Positions 37,863 to 47,044 are shown, counted from the stretch's first letter. The stretch: 64,000 nt of DNA from Pseudomonadota bacterium (GCA_018261615.1 JAGTSE010000011.1:53500-117499), one strand, 5' to 3'. The notes: generated from the letters alone by a model not told the origin. Made by a program: numbers and translations.

Positions 37863-39302
37863 ATGTCAACAAGACTTTTGGCAGCATGTGTACCGTTTCT
37901 GTTAGCGGGGTGTATTTCGCTGGATCCCCACTATGACAGGCCAACTGCGCCGGTCAGCGGCCAACTTCCTGCCGGGGAGGCCTATGCCTCCCTGACAGGC
38001 ACCCAGGGGAATAGCTATCGCGATATAGACTGGCAGCAGTACATTCTTGATGCCCGCCTGCGGCAGGTGGTGGCGATGGCGCTCGACAGTAGCCGCGACC
38101 TGCGGGAAGCGGTCGCCAGCGTGAAATCCGCGCGGGCGCAGTATGGCGAAGAGCGTTCGAATCTCTTCCCGACCATTAATGCCGGGCTGAGCGGTACCCG
38201 TTCCCGCTCGCTCAGCAGCAGCGGCACCGGGAATCAGACCGCCCTGACTTCCAGCTATGAAGGCGATGCCAGCACCAGTTCCTTTGAGCTGGATCTGTTT
38301 GGCAAAAACCAGAGCCTGACGCGCGAGCAGTATGAAACCTGGCTGGGTACTGTCGAAGGGGCGCGCAGTACGCGCCTGACGGTGCTCTACAACACGGTGG
38401 ATTACTGGCTAACGCTGGCGGCGGATAAAAGCAATCTGGCGATTGCCAAAGAGACAGCCGAAAGTGCGCGGCAATCGATGGAAGTCACCCAGACGCAGCT
38501 TCGTCACGGCACTGCATCAATGGTGGATGTCTCTTCCGCCGCCACGACGTACCATTCGGCGCTCGCCGATGTGGCGAAATACCAGACCAGCGTGGCGCAG
38601 GATAAAAACGCCCTCGATCTGGTGGTTGGGCGGGCCGTGCCGGATAACCTGATCCCGGAAAACATCGATGCGGTGGCGAATGCGTTCGAAGAGATCCCGG
38701 CTGGCATCTCTTCCGACGTGCTGCTTAATCGTCCGGACGTGCTGGAAGCCGAGCATAATCTGAAATCGGCCAATGCCAGCATTGGCGCGGCGCGGGCGAA
38801 TTTTTTCCCGAGCATCTCGCTGACCGCCAGCGGCGGCGCGGCAAGCAGCGATCTGTCGTCGCTGTTTAAACACGGCGCCGGGGTGTGGTCATTCTCGCCA
38901 AGTATTTCGCTGCCCATATTTACCGGCGGCTATAACATTTCTCAGTTGAACTACACCAAAGCGCAGAAGGAGTACTACGTAGCGGCCTATGAGAAATCAG
39001 TGCAGACGGCCTTCCAGGAAGTGGCCGATGCGCTAGCGCGTCGCGGTACGATTAACGATCAACTCACCGCGCAGAAAAATAATACCAAAGCGTCCGAAGA
39101 GTATTACCGGCTAGCGGATCTGCGCTACCGCAATGGCGTGGACACCTGGTTGAACGCACTTGATGCCCAGCGCACGTTATACACGGCCAGAACCTCGCTG
39201 GTCAGCGTGCAGCAAGAGTATTACACAAATCTGATTACGCTGTATAAAGTAATGGGCGGCGGTACTGCGCTGAAGGAAAAAACGGCGGAACTGCAACAGT
39301 AA
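37863..39302 (+). CDS. Outer-membrane efflux channel lipoprotein (OprM/EefC type)
   Basis: This 479-residue TolC-like outer-membrane factor has the lipobox LLAGC at residues 13-17. The sequence follows OprM closely: PHYDRPTAP, the double repeat of long helices (ALDSSRDLREAVASVKSARAQ and VLLNRPDVLEAEHNLKSANAS) and a C-terminal NALDAQRTLYTAR. The start is the ATG after AGGAGA at the end of the permease gene. A long upstream in-frame extension lies inside the permease and is rejected. Confidence 0.92.
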   Translation: MSTRLLAACVPFLLAGCISLDPHYDRPTAPVSGQLPAGEAYASLTGTQGNSYRDIDWQQYILDARLRQVVAMALDSSRDLREAVASVKSARAQYGEERSNLFPTINAGLSGTRSRSLSSSGTGNQTALTSSYEGDASTSSFELDLFGKNQSLTREQYETWLGTVEGARSTRLTVLYNTVDYWLTLAADKSNLAIAKETAESARQSMEVTQTQLRHGTASMVDVSSAATTYHSALADVAKYQTSVAQDKNALDLVVGRAVPDNLIPENIDAVANAFEEIPAGISSDVLLNRPDVLEAEHNLKSANASIGAARANFFPSISLTASGGAASSDLSSLFKHGAGVWSFSPSISLPIFTGGYNISQLNYTKAQKEYYVAAYEKSVQTAFQEVADALARRGTINDQLTAQKNNTKASEEYYRLADLRYRNGVDTWLNALDAQRTLYTARTSLVSVQQEYYTNLITLYKVMGGGTALKEKTAELQQ

Positions 39303-39304
39303 AA

Positions 39305-39340
39305 GCCTCCCCCGCCAGGCTAAACTGTCGGGGGCATTTT
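39305..39340 (+). terminator. Terminator after the first efflux operon
   Basis: CCCCCG (39309-39314) pairs with CGGGGG (39329-39334), followed by CATTTT. It lies directly after the channel gene and before the first TetR gene. Confidence 0.6.
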
Positions 39341-39358
39341 CTTAACCGGAGCAAGAAG

Positions 39359-39943
39359 ATGGATCAGGGGATGAATCAACAACGCAACTGCACGCGCAAG
39401 CAGCAGATCATTGAAGCGGCAAAGGAGTGTTTCAGCGAGCACGGCTTTCATGGCTGCAGTATGGCCGAGTTATTCAGCCGCTCGGGTTATGGCGCAGGCC
39501 AACTTTATCGTGATTTTCACAGTAAAGAGGCGCTGATTAATGAAGTGGTAAAAAGTGTCGCAGCCCAATGGCGAGCGTTTTTATTTCGCCAACTACGGTC
39601 TGATACGACGCTGAGCGATCTTCTTAATATTGACTCCGCTTTCTGGTCCGGCTGGAGTCAGCGCGAACACTCGCTATTGCTGGAAAGTTATTCGGAAGCA
39701 GCAAGAAATGAACAGGTGAGAAAAATATTAACTGATGAAGAAGAACAGACCATTAATTATCTGGCCGGAAACAGCGAGATCCTGAATAGCGAAACGCAGC
39801 AACCGTTTAGCCGGGCGCAAATTCGCCTTTTGCTGACTATAATCGATGGCTTTATTTGTCGGGTGGTTTACGATCAGCAACTCAATGAAAATGAGCTGCT
39901 GCGTCTTAATACGCTGATTTTTGGTAGCCAGCCGATCGCCTGA
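39359..39943 (+). CDS. TetR-family regulator beside the efflux operon
   Basis: This 194-residue regulator has an N-terminal TetR helix-turn-helix (QIIEAAKECFSEHGFHGCSMAELFSRSGYGAGQLYRDFHSKEAL, residues about 15-58). The ligand-binding part is variable. It lies in the same direction 56 bp after the pump operon, beyond a terminator, and converges with another TetR gene. It may control the pump through the palindrome at 33527; this is inferred from position. Confidence 0.82.
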   Translation: MDQGMNQQRNCTRKQQIIEAAKECFSEHGFHGCSMAELFSRSGYGAGQLYRDFHSKEALINEVVKSVAAQWRAFLFRQLRSDTTLSDLLNIDSAFWSGWSQREHSLLLESYSEAARNEQVRKILTDEEEQTINYLAGNSEILNSETQQPFSRAQIRLLLTIIDGFICRVVYDQQLNENELLRLNTLIFGSQPIA

Positions 39944-39954
39944 AAGAAACGGAT

Positions 39955-40509
39955 TTATTTCACATGCACCAACGTATCTACAATTGCATTAATCATCTGA
40001 CGTAATTCGTCATCGACGGCATAGCCTTTTCTGCCGCACTGCACTATGACACCATCCAGCAGCAGTGTGGTGACATAATGTCGGGTACGAATAATCGACT
40101 CATCCATCGCCGGATGTTGCTGTTTTTCACGCCGAACAATATCATCCTGTAAGGCGTTGTGCGTCTCCGCCACCAGCTTTTTGTAACGCGTGTTGCGGGT
40201 CGCAGCGGAGGCGATATCCATCAACATAAAGATATTGTCCTGCAAATCAGCAAAAAAATCCGACGTCTGGAATATATCCAGCGGCTGATTCTCATCATGC
40301 TGGGGTTTGTCATCCATGTGACTTTTCATATTATGAACAATATTTTTCACCAGTGCTTCAATGATGCTGTCTTTATTTTCAAAATAGCGATAGATAAGCC
40401 CGGCGCTGACATTAGCACAGGCTGCGATATTTTTAATAGAGGCATTATGAAAGCCTTTCTCTATCATGCAGGCTCTGGCGGCGCGGAGTATAAGATCGTG
40501 ACGATTCAT
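39955..40509 (-). CDS. TetR-family regulator, convergent
   Basis: This 184-residue TetR protein (HDLILRAARACMIEKGFHNAS, then SAGLIYRYFENKDSIIEAL) is counted from the ATG giving MNRH, which has GGAG eight bases before it; a 21-residue longer reading is rejected. Only 11 bp separate its stop from that of the other TetR gene. Its target is unknown; the gene behind it on the same strand side is the HxlB-like isomerase. Confidence 0.8.
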   Translation of the reverse strand: MNRHDLILRAARACMIEKGFHNASIKNIAACANVSAGLIYRYFENKDSIIEALVKNIVHNMKSHMDDKPQHDENQPLDIFQTSDFFADLQDNIFMLMDIASAATRNTRYKKLVAETHNALQDDIVRREKQQHPAMDESIIRTRHYVTTLLLDGVIVQCGRKGYAVDDELRQMINAIVDTLVHVK

Positions 40510-40652
40510 TGTCTGGCTCCGAAAATAAACACCATCATATAATGAAATGCTAATAACGCCAAGCCAGCGCAAAACAAAGCGATGAAATTACGGCAGTCAT
40601 CACGAAAATAACCGGAGGCGGGAAATGAATTAACGCAACGTGCTCCGTGTCA

Positions 40653-41213
40653 TTATTCAAAATCAGCGTGCCGTTTAAACATACTGTTGCTGGATTCGCC
40701 AAGCTGCACCATCAGTTCAAGAATAATCGCGTCACAGGTAATGAAACAGAGCTGCTCGAAAGCGGACCCCATCGGCTGGGAAAACGCGCCTTCAGCGCGC
40801 GCATTCTCCGTCTTTGCCGTGCCCGGCAAAACCAGTACGCAGGTTGCCAGGCGGCCAATGGAAGAGTCGGCATTCAGGGTGATCAGCGCCACATCCACCC
40901 CGCTTTCCAGCGCTTTTTGCGCCAGGCTTTTCAGGCTAGTGGTTTCGCCGCTGCCGGAACCGATAATCAATAAATCCCCCGGTTTACTGTGCGGCGAAGA
41001 AATTTCCCCCACCACGCTGACGGAAAAACCAAGGTGCAAAAGCCGGTTGGCGAAACCACGGATAGCAATGCCGCTCCGCCCGGCGCCCTGCAAAAAAATA
41101 TGGCCCGCTTTTCTGATATGCGCGATAAGCTGACCGGCTTGCGCGTTATCAATGCTCTGCGCGTTTTGCGCCAGTTCATTTAAAATACTGCGGATGTTTT
41201 GCTGCACGCCCAT
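40653..41213 (-). CDS. 6-phospho-3-hexuloisomerase (HxlB-like, SIS domain)
   Basis: This 186-residue SIS-domain protein matches HxlB-type isomerases that convert hexulose 6-phosphate to fructose 6-phosphate in the ribulose monophosphate route. Typical features are FLQGAGRSGIAIRGFANRLLHLGF, LLIIGSGSGETTSLK and the ending NSMFKRHADFE with the catalytic histidine. The partner hexulose phosphate synthase (HxlA) is not adjacent, so the physiological role is open. Confidence 0.82.
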   Translation of the reverse strand: MGVQQNIRSILNELAQNAQSIDNAQAGQLIAHIRKAGHIFLQGAGRSGIAIRGFANRLLHLGFSVSVVGEISSPHSKPGDLLIIGSGSGETTSLKSLAQKALESGVDVALITLNADSSIGRLATCVLVLPGTAKTENARAEGAFSQPMGSAFEQLCFITCDAIILELMVQLGESSNSMFKRHADFE

Positions 41214-41412
41214 TGTCTTGCCTCCTGAAGCCGATGCAATACCTTACCACGACACAAGAGCATACCGGGATCTGCGCAGAAGATAAGCAGTAGAGCGTAA
41301 ATCTTTCACTACCGTGATACCGTCGCGGTTATCTTTCTGCCCTCGCAAAAATATCATTTGCAGTTATTACACTCAAAATTCCTGACAACCTCCTTGTCTA
41401 AGAATAAATACC

Positions 41413-41601
41413 ATGAAATATATAAAAACAGCGGTGAAACAACCTGTAATATATGCTTTACCCGGAGCCTTATTCCTTTGTATGCAACCCAGCCTTGTTC
41501 ATGCTGCGGATGCGCTTCCGCGCCGGTTAAACCGCGAGCTTTGCCTTCAGCCAGAAGCGCATTTATCAGCCGCCGACCAATTTCCTGCCGCTGCCAAGTA
41601 G
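41413..41601 (+). CDS. Possible small secreted protein or gene remnant
   Basis: The 62-residue reading begins with a plausible signal peptide (MKYIKTAVKQPVIYALPGAL, then FLCMQPSLVHA-A), after which only about 30 residues remain. It has no recognisable domain. It could be a short exported protein or the stump of a larger exported protein. The ribosome-binding site is weak. Confidence 0.3.
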   Translation: MKYIKTAVKQPVIYALPGALFLCMQPSLVHAADALPRRLNRELCLQPEAHLSAADQFPAAAK

Positions 41602-41660
41602 TTTTCTTTTTGTCTCTATTCTGTGCGAGTACTCTTTATTAAGAAAAATTAATATCTAAG

Positions 41661-41714
41661 ATTAAGGGAAATTAATATTAAATTAAGACGACATTAAGAA
41701 ATATTAAGCTTAAG
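41661..41714. promoter_or_regulatory. Helically phased TTAAG repeats
   Basis: ATTAAG occurs at 41661, 41682, 41693 and 41703, with ATTAAT at 41671 and CTTAAG at 41709, so the copies sit 10-11 bases apart. Direct TTAAG-type repeats one helical turn apart are how OmpR-family regulators such as PmrA/BasR bind. The array lies in an AT-rich stretch 150 bases before the 66-residue gene. Confidence 0.5.
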
Positions 41715-41866
41715 CAATCAAAAATTAATATTTATTAAACGGAACTATGTTTTTGTTGGCTTTTTTGTATAAATTCATTGAAACAATAAATCACCTGGCA
41801 TTATCATTTATTATGTCGATAGCGTCTGTGTGCGTCAGGGCATACAGGCTAACCGAGGAGCTAAGA

Positions 41867-42067
41867 ATGTCTGTAAACAGTATTGGAAGCAATTTAGCAA
41901 ACATACACTACCAGGCAGATAGTGCGCGTGAAAAAAGTGAATCAAAATCCCTTCCGGATAATGATCGTGATTCTGACGACGCAGTAAAATCAGTAACTAA
42001 GGTGAGTACCCCGTCAGTCAATTCCAGCGGAAGTGTTGTCGGCAGCGTTGTGAATGTTAAAGTTTGA
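41867..42067 (+). CDS. Small 66-residue protein of unknown function
   Basis: I do not recognise this protein. From the ATG behind GAGGAG it is 66 residues, very polar, with MSVNSIGSNLANIHYQADSA, an Asp/Ser-rich middle (DNDRDSDDAVKS) and a Val/Ser-rich end (SGSVVGSVVNVKV). It has no signal peptide or membrane segment. The longer reading from 41747 lacks a start signal. The phased TTAAG array upstream suggests its own regulated promoter. Confidence 0.6.
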   Translation: MSVNSIGSNLANIHYQADSAREKSESKSLPDNDRDSDDAVKSVTKVSTPSVNSSGSVVGSVVNVKV

Positions 42068-42205
42068 TTTTTAGCAAAGCCTGCAGACTAAATGTGGGCT
42101 TAATCTTTATCATGTTACTGCATGATTTTTATATAATGCGATGCGATGTTATTTACCTTAAACACCAATCATTATCATATCCATTTGGCGTTAAATTATT
42201 TCATG

Positions 42206-42221
42206 TTAAGAGTGACTTAAA
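42206..42221 (+). promoter_or_regulatory. TTAAG direct repeat before the cytochrome b562 gene
   Basis: TTAAG (42206-42210) and TTAAA (42217-42221) lie 11 bases apart, matching the spacing at 41661-41714. The cytochrome gene starts 60 bases downstream. Confidence 0.35.
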
Positions 42222-42280
42222 CTCTTTTTATTGACTGTTTTTTTTGTTAGTGTAATACCTCATTTTTTATTTTCTAATTA

Positions 42281-42667
42281 ATGGTGAAAATTGTGAAAAT
42301 AACTGTACCAGTGTTGATCGCTCTGAGTTCTGTGTTTTTTGTGAACGGGAATGCGATGGCAAACTCACCCACAGTAAAAGATTCAATGAAGTTAATGAGT
42401 AAAAGTTATCGAGCAGTGATGAAAGACACAAACATTGATTCTTTTAAAAAGGATTTGTCTTCCTTTAAACAGTCGGCTCAGGAGGCTCAACGCACTTCTG
42501 TTACGGGAAGTGATAAAGCCACATTTGATTCTGGAATGAAACAGTTGTTAGATGAAGTAAATGTGGTTGAGGCAACAGCAGAGCAGAAGGGACTTGCACC
42601 AGCACAGCAGGAAGCAAAGAAATTACGTGATATTATGGGGCAGTTCCATACTAAACTGGGTGTTTGA
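42281..42667 (+). CDS. Cytochrome b562 family protein, periplasmic
   Basis: This 128-residue exported protein has a signal peptide ending at NGNAMA-N and a mature four-helix domain of about 100 residues. The two haem ligands of cytochrome b562 can be placed: Met in DSMKLMSKSYR near the mature N-terminus and His in GQFHTKLGV near the C-terminus. It is related to CybC but diverged. The start is uncertain (ATG 42281 or GTG 42293). It faces a membrane cytochrome b gene across a 36-bp gap, and the two may exchange electrons. Confidence 0.75.
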   Translation: MVKIVKITVPVLIALSSVFFVNGNAMANSPTVKDSMKLMSKSYRAVMKDTNIDSFKKDLSSFKQSAQEAQRTSVTGSDKATFDSGMKQLLDEVNVVEATAEQKGLAPAQQEAKKLRDIMGQFHTKLGV

Positions 42668-42703
42668 TTTATAGTGAGAGGCGGTTCTGCCTCTCACTTC
42701 ATA

Positions 42704-43285
42704 TTATTTACTTTTCTTATATCCTGATATCATGGTGCGTACCAGATTTTCTTTCGTCAGATAGCTGATAGCCAATACTGCAGTTATATGAATACCTGCA
42801 CCCAGCATCGTTAAATTAGCAAAAAAGCTGTGAATGTCTCCCCAGGGAACAATATCGGTGGCACTGGCAATAGCTGCCTGCCAGCCATCAATACTGTCTG
42901 ATATGCTTGCAAGCCAGCCAGTCACTCCGGTGATAAGTAATCCGGCGAGCAGGCATACAATCATTACCGCACCTGCGGGGTTATGCCCTTCGTAGTATGG
43001 GTGTTCTCCACTAAGTAATTTTTTGGTGTACTCTTTGAATTCTGTATAGGATGGGATAAAGGAAGAAAATCGTGCATTTTTACTACCAATCACTCCCCAT
43101 ATCAGCCGTACAAGCACAAAGCAGATAATAATGTACCCGGCATAAATATGAAGTGTACTGCCTCTCTGGAATAGCTGTCCTCTGTCAGATAACAAATAGT
43201 TGCAGAAAAATAGAATAACAACCGTCCAGTGAAAAACTCTTATAAAGAGATCCCAAACCTTGATTTGCTTGTTGTGCATATTCAT
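42704..43285 (-). CDS. Cytochrome b561-type membrane protein
   Basis: This 193-residue inner-membrane protein has about four hydrophobic helices and histidines placed for b haems (VFHWTVVILFF, LHIYAGYIIICFVLVRLIWG, DIHSFFANLTMLGAGIHITA). It belongs to the cytochrome b561/Ni-Fe hydrogenase cytochrome b group. AGGAG precedes the ATG. Its 3' end meets the periplasmic cytochrome b562 gene, so together they look like a membrane-to-periplasm electron pair. It is not a hyc-type subunit. Confidence 0.82.
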   Translation of the reverse strand: MNMHNKQIKVWDLFIRVFHWTVVILFFCNYLLSDRGQLFQRGSTLHIYAGYIIICFVLVRLIWGVIGSKNARFSSFIPSYTEFKEYTKKLLSGEHPYYEGHNPAGAVMIVCLLAGLLITGVTGWLASISDSIDGWQAAIASATDIVPWGDIHSFFANLTMLGAGIHITAVLAISYLTKENLVRTMISGYKKSK

Positions 43286-43332
43286 CGTAACTCCTGTTTG
43301 TTTTTCCTTTTTACTATGATTGACCTGTAAAG

Positions 43333-43348
43333 CTTAGTTTATCCTTAG
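43333..43348 (-). promoter_or_regulatory. CTAAG direct repeat before the cytochrome b561 gene
   Basis: On the minus strand CTAAGGATAAACTAAG has two CTAAG units 11 bases apart, about 50 bases before the ATG. It is similar to the TTAAG repeats at the two plus-strand genes of this group. Confidence 0.35.
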
Positions 43349-43439
43349 GAAAAGTGTTTTTTTATCATTTCTTAGAAAAATCAGCGCATTGCAAAGTAAC
43401 CCTGCCAAAAACCTCTGCCAGAGATCAGGCTTCAGATAT

Positions 43440-45935
43440 TTATGTTTCCATACGAAATTTTTTCAATATATTGTTATTTAAGAAAAATGCAACGGGTAGA
43501 ACGGCTACAGCTGCAATGATGGCGATGAGTATCTGGGGAAAAGTGGGGGGTGAAAACCCGAACAGAGTTGCAATCCATGGGATTTCTATAATTGCAGATA
43601 GCATGGCTAATGTTCCTGCACAAATCCATAGGGTGATGGCGGGAACATGAAGAAAAAGAGTTCTCCATTTTGCATTTTCATCACGGCAGGCGAAAATTAA
43701 AAGAAGGTTGGTAATAACAAGAGCAATAAATGCCAGCGTTCTTGCCTGCTCGATAGTATCACCGGCGGAAAGACTTAAGTAATACAGCAGGAACACTGCT
43801 ATTGTGACAACGCCACCAAGAAGCAGGCTCTGTATAATATTGTAACCCGAGATCAGTTTTTCTCTCGCCGGGCGTGGTTTGTCCATCATTAGTGACGTTC
43901 CCCCTCGCTCTGCTTCAAATACAACAGAACAGGCAGGGTCAATAACCAGCTCCAGGAATGCGATATGGACAGGGGCAAGTAATAAGGGGTGTCCGAATAA
44001 AACAGGAACAATGGATAAACCAATAATGGGTATATGGACTGCCAGAGTGTAAACCATTGCTTGTCTGAGATTTGAGTAGATCCGTCTTCCCAGATGTATA
44101 GCATCAATGATAGAAGTAAAACTGTCTTCCAGTAGTACAAGCGAAGCAGCTTCTCTTGCCACATCGGTACCTCGTTTACCCATAGCAATGCCTATATGGG
44201 CCGCTTTTAATGCTGGTGCATCGTTCACACCATCTCCGGTCATTGCCACAACTTCACCCTGAGCTTTTAGCGCTTCAACAATTGACAATTTCTGTTGAGG
44301 AGTGACCCGGGCAAAGACGTTCACTGAAGAATGATTTTCCCATGTCCCGGGTAATAAGAGATCTGCACCCGTGATTATCACTTCAGAATCAATTCCAGCC
44401 TGTGCAGCGATTGAGCCAGCGGTGCCGGGATGATCTCCTGTAATCATGACGACCCTAATCCCGGCCTGGTGACATTGGGCAATTGCGGCGAAAATTTCTG
44501 GGCGCAGCGGGTCTATGAATCCGATCAAACCAACACATTCAAAATTAAAATCCTGCTGCCGCTCAGGCCAGGGCTGTGAGGCATCATGTGTTGCCCGAGC
44601 CACGCCCAGTACCCGTAAGCCTTTTTTAGTCAGTTGTTCTGTTTTGCTAAGGAGGGCGATGCGTTTGTCATCAGGAAGGCGACACAGTGATGCGATTGCT
44701 TCAGGTGCCCCTTTGGCGGCAACACAATCCTGTGTCGCGTCGTCAGATCGCCATACATGGGTCATGGCAAACAGGGCTGGTGATAATTCATATTCTTTGA
44801 CCAGAGACCATGTTGGGTGTAAGTATTCGCCGCTGTTGAGAAAAGTGGCTGCAATTTTATGAACAGCTTTCTCCATAGGATCATGAGGTGATATTTCGCA
44901 GGCGAGAACCGAATATTCAAGGGTCTGATAAAATTTGTCTGGCAGGGATTGGCTGTCATTTTCCCCCACAAACATAAGATCCTGCTCTGTGGCCAGAGCT
45001 GAAACAATCATGTTGTTCTGTGTCAACGTGCCAGTCTTGTCAACACAAAGAATGGTTGTTTCCCCCAGTGTCTCTATCGCATTGAGGTGTCGGGTTAATA
45101 CCCCATGAGCGGCAATACGTCTGGCTCCCATAGCCAGAAATATAATCATGATAACCGGGAATTCCTGCGGCAGTATTCCCATCGCCAGTGTTATACCGGC
45201 AAGCAGAGCATTCTGCCAGCCACTGTTTAAAATCCAGTATCCCCCTGAAAGAAGGGCGCAAAGAGTTACTCCGATATAAGCCAGACGGCGAGTCAGACGC
45301 CCAATTTCATCCTGAAGAGGCGATTTTTTGGTAATAATATTCTGTAGCGATTTGCCAATACGCCCCAGTTCAGTGTTGTTACCAACAGCGGTAACTTGTA
45401 TTAATCCCTGCCCTCTGACTACCATGGTTCCGGCAAAAAGTCGGGCCGGTAAATATTTGGAAACAGCCTCTGACTCACCGGTCAGCATTGATTCATCGGT
45501 TGCCAGCTCATGCGCCTGCAGGAGTAAACCATCAGCCGGTATCCGCTCCCCTTCAGATATAATGACAAGATCATCACGAACCACATCTTTGCCAGGAACA
45601 GAGGAGATCTTGCTATCGCGAATGACCAGCGCTCGTGGGTTGGACAGATCTTTTAGCACCTCCAGCGCCTTCTCGGTTCTGCGCTCCTGAAGAATAGTTA
45701 CAGACATAATGATCACAACAAAACCCAAGAGGATTATTGCTTCATGAGGATCACCCATTGCCAGATAGATTGCGCCTGCGCCAATAAGCAGCATAAACAT
45801 TGGTTCACGACAGACATCGCGGGCAATCACCCAAAATGTCCGGCGTTGGCTTACATTCAGCTCATTCAGTCCTTCTTCCTGCTGACGATGTTTTACCTCT
45901 GACATCGTCAGTCCTTGAGGCAGCTCTTTATCCAT
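43440..45935 (-). CDS. P-type cation-transporting ATPase
   Basis: This 831-residue inner-membrane pump is of the P2/P3 type. The phosphorylation site is CVDKTGTLTQNN, the actuator loop has LTGESEAVSK, and the hinge has MTGDGVNDAPALKAAHIGIAMG. The N-terminal part resembles cation ATPase N-domains (GLTMSEVKHRQQEEGLNELN), and it has about ten membrane helices, with PEFPVI-type QEFPVIMIIFLAMG in helix 4. No N-terminal heavy-metal domain is present, so Ca2+, Mg2+ or Mn2+ is likelier than Cu+. The ion is not determined by sequence alone. Confidence 0.88.
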   Translation of the reverse strand: MDKELPQGLTMSEVKHRQQEEGLNELNVSQRRTFWVIARDVCREPMFMLLIGAGAIYLAMGDPHEAIILLGFVVIIMSVTILQERRTEKALEVLKDLSNPRALVIRDSKISSVPGKDVVRDDLVIISEGERIPADGLLLQAHELATDESMLTGESEAVSKYLPARLFAGTMVVRGQGLIQVTAVGNNTELGRIGKSLQNIITKKSPLQDEIGRLTRRLAYIGVTLCALLSGGYWILNSGWQNALLAGITLAMGILPQEFPVIMIIFLAMGARRIAAHGVLTRHLNAIETLGETTILCVDKTGTLTQNNMIVSALATEQDLMFVGENDSQSLPDKFYQTLEYSVLACEISPHDPMEKAVHKIAATFLNSGEYLHPTWSLVKEYELSPALFAMTHVWRSDDATQDCVAAKGAPEAIASLCRLPDDKRIALLSKTEQLTKKGLRVLGVARATHDASQPWPERQQDFNFECVGLIGFIDPLRPEIFAAIAQCHQAGIRVVMITGDHPGTAGSIAAQAGIDSEVIITGADLLLPGTWENHSSVNVFARVTPQQKLSIVEALKAQGEVVAMTGDGVNDAPALKAAHIGIAMGKRGTDVAREAASLVLLEDSFTSIIDAIHLGRRIYSNLRQAMVYTLAVHIPIIGLSIVPVLFGHPLLLAPVHIAFLELVIDPACSVVFEAERGGTSLMMDKPRPAREKLISGYNIIQSLLLGGVVTIAVFLLYYLSLSAGDTIEQARTLAFIALVITNLLLIFACRDENAKWRTLFLHVPAITLWICAGTLAMLSAIIEIPWIATLFGFSPPTFPQILIAIIAAVAVLPVAFFLNNNILKKFRMET

Positions 45936-46114
45936 CTTTCTGAACCTCTGCTCAATGTCTGCTTATTGAGTCGTTATCTCGCCATCATAAATATGATGAA
46001 TTATTGCCTGTGCTTTCCAATTATACATCAATAAATGTAGCCACATTTATGCTGAGTGGACGAAATATGCAACCCATTATTATTTGCAAACGCACTCCCT
46101 AATAATATTCTTTA

Positions 46115-47044
46115 TTAACTCTGACGAGTATCATTGTATGGGTCTATGTGTGTCATTACATTTAATACATTATATTTCTCTAACACTGACTTTCTGGCAT
46201 TAACAGCTATATCATGGCCTTCCCTAACAGAAAGATCACCATTAACTTCCAAATGAACGTCAACAATAACTGAATCAGCCATTTTTCTTGTTTTCAAATT
46301 ATGTAGGCCAAGAACGCCATTAGTTTCCAGTAAGGTTTGCCTTATTTTCTCTTCGGTTTCAGCATCAGCGGATCTGTCCATCAGGTCATGCAGAGCATCC
46401 GCTAAGAATGAATATCCCATCTTAGTAATAATAAGACCAACAATTAATGCTGCGATCGGGTCAAGAAGTTTGAATCCTGAAATATTCCCAATGATGCCTA
46501 AGGCCACAACGAGCGAGGATGCTGCGTCTGAGCGAGCATGCCATGCATTCGCTATCAGCATGCTTGATTTTACGCGAGTTGCTACGGATAACATGTAGCG
46601 AAAAAGCAACTCTTTAAACGCAATGGCAAGTAAGGCAATCCAGAGGGCAGAGATATGAACCTGTGGAATGCTATCCGGAGCATGGATTTTATTGGCTGAT
46701 GACCATAACATTCCAATACCAACCACCATCAAAAGAGCACCAAGTATCAATGATGCTCCATTTTCATATCTGTGGTGTCCATAATGATGATCTTCGTCTG
46801 GTTCTTTCTTGCTTTTTTGATTTGCGATCAATACGACAAAATCTGCAATCAAATCTGATAGTGAATGGATACCATCAGCAATCAACCCCTGCGAGCCGGA
46901 AAAAATACCTGTAACAACCTGAACCAATGTCAACAGGCAGTTAACGACGACACTAACCCAGGTGCTTTTCCTCGCAGCCTGAAAACGTTCATGCGAGTCA
47001 TTATCATGTTCATCATTAACATCAATGAAATTATTATCTGCCAT
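46115..47044 (-). CDS. Cation diffusion facilitator (CDF) transporter
   Basis: This 309-residue inner-membrane exporter has six helices. The metal-binding motifs are DGIHSLSDLIADF in helix 2 and HARSDAASS in helix 5, and a cytoplasmic C-terminal domain carries conserved His and Asp residues. The HD-type pattern fits the FieF/MamM branch that exports Fe2+, Zn2+ or Mn2+. A histidine/aspartate-rich N-terminus (DVNDEHDNDSHERF) may sense metal. AGGAG precedes the ATG. It lies upstream of and in line with the P-type ATPase. Confidence 0.9.
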   Translation of the reverse strand: MADNNFIDVNDEHDNDSHERFQAARKSTWVSVVVNCLLTLVQVVTGIFSGSQGLIADGIHSLSDLIADFVVLIANQKSKKEPDEDHHYGHHRYENGASLILGALLMVVGIGMLWSSANKIHAPDSIPQVHISALWIALLAIAFKELLFRYMLSVATRVKSSMLIANAWHARSDAASSLVVALGIIGNISGFKLLDPIAALIVGLIITKMGYSFLADALHDLMDRSADAETEEKIRQTLLETNGVLGLHNLKTRKMADSVIVDVHLEVNGDLSVREGHDIAVNARKSVLEKYNVLNVMTHIDPYNDTRQS

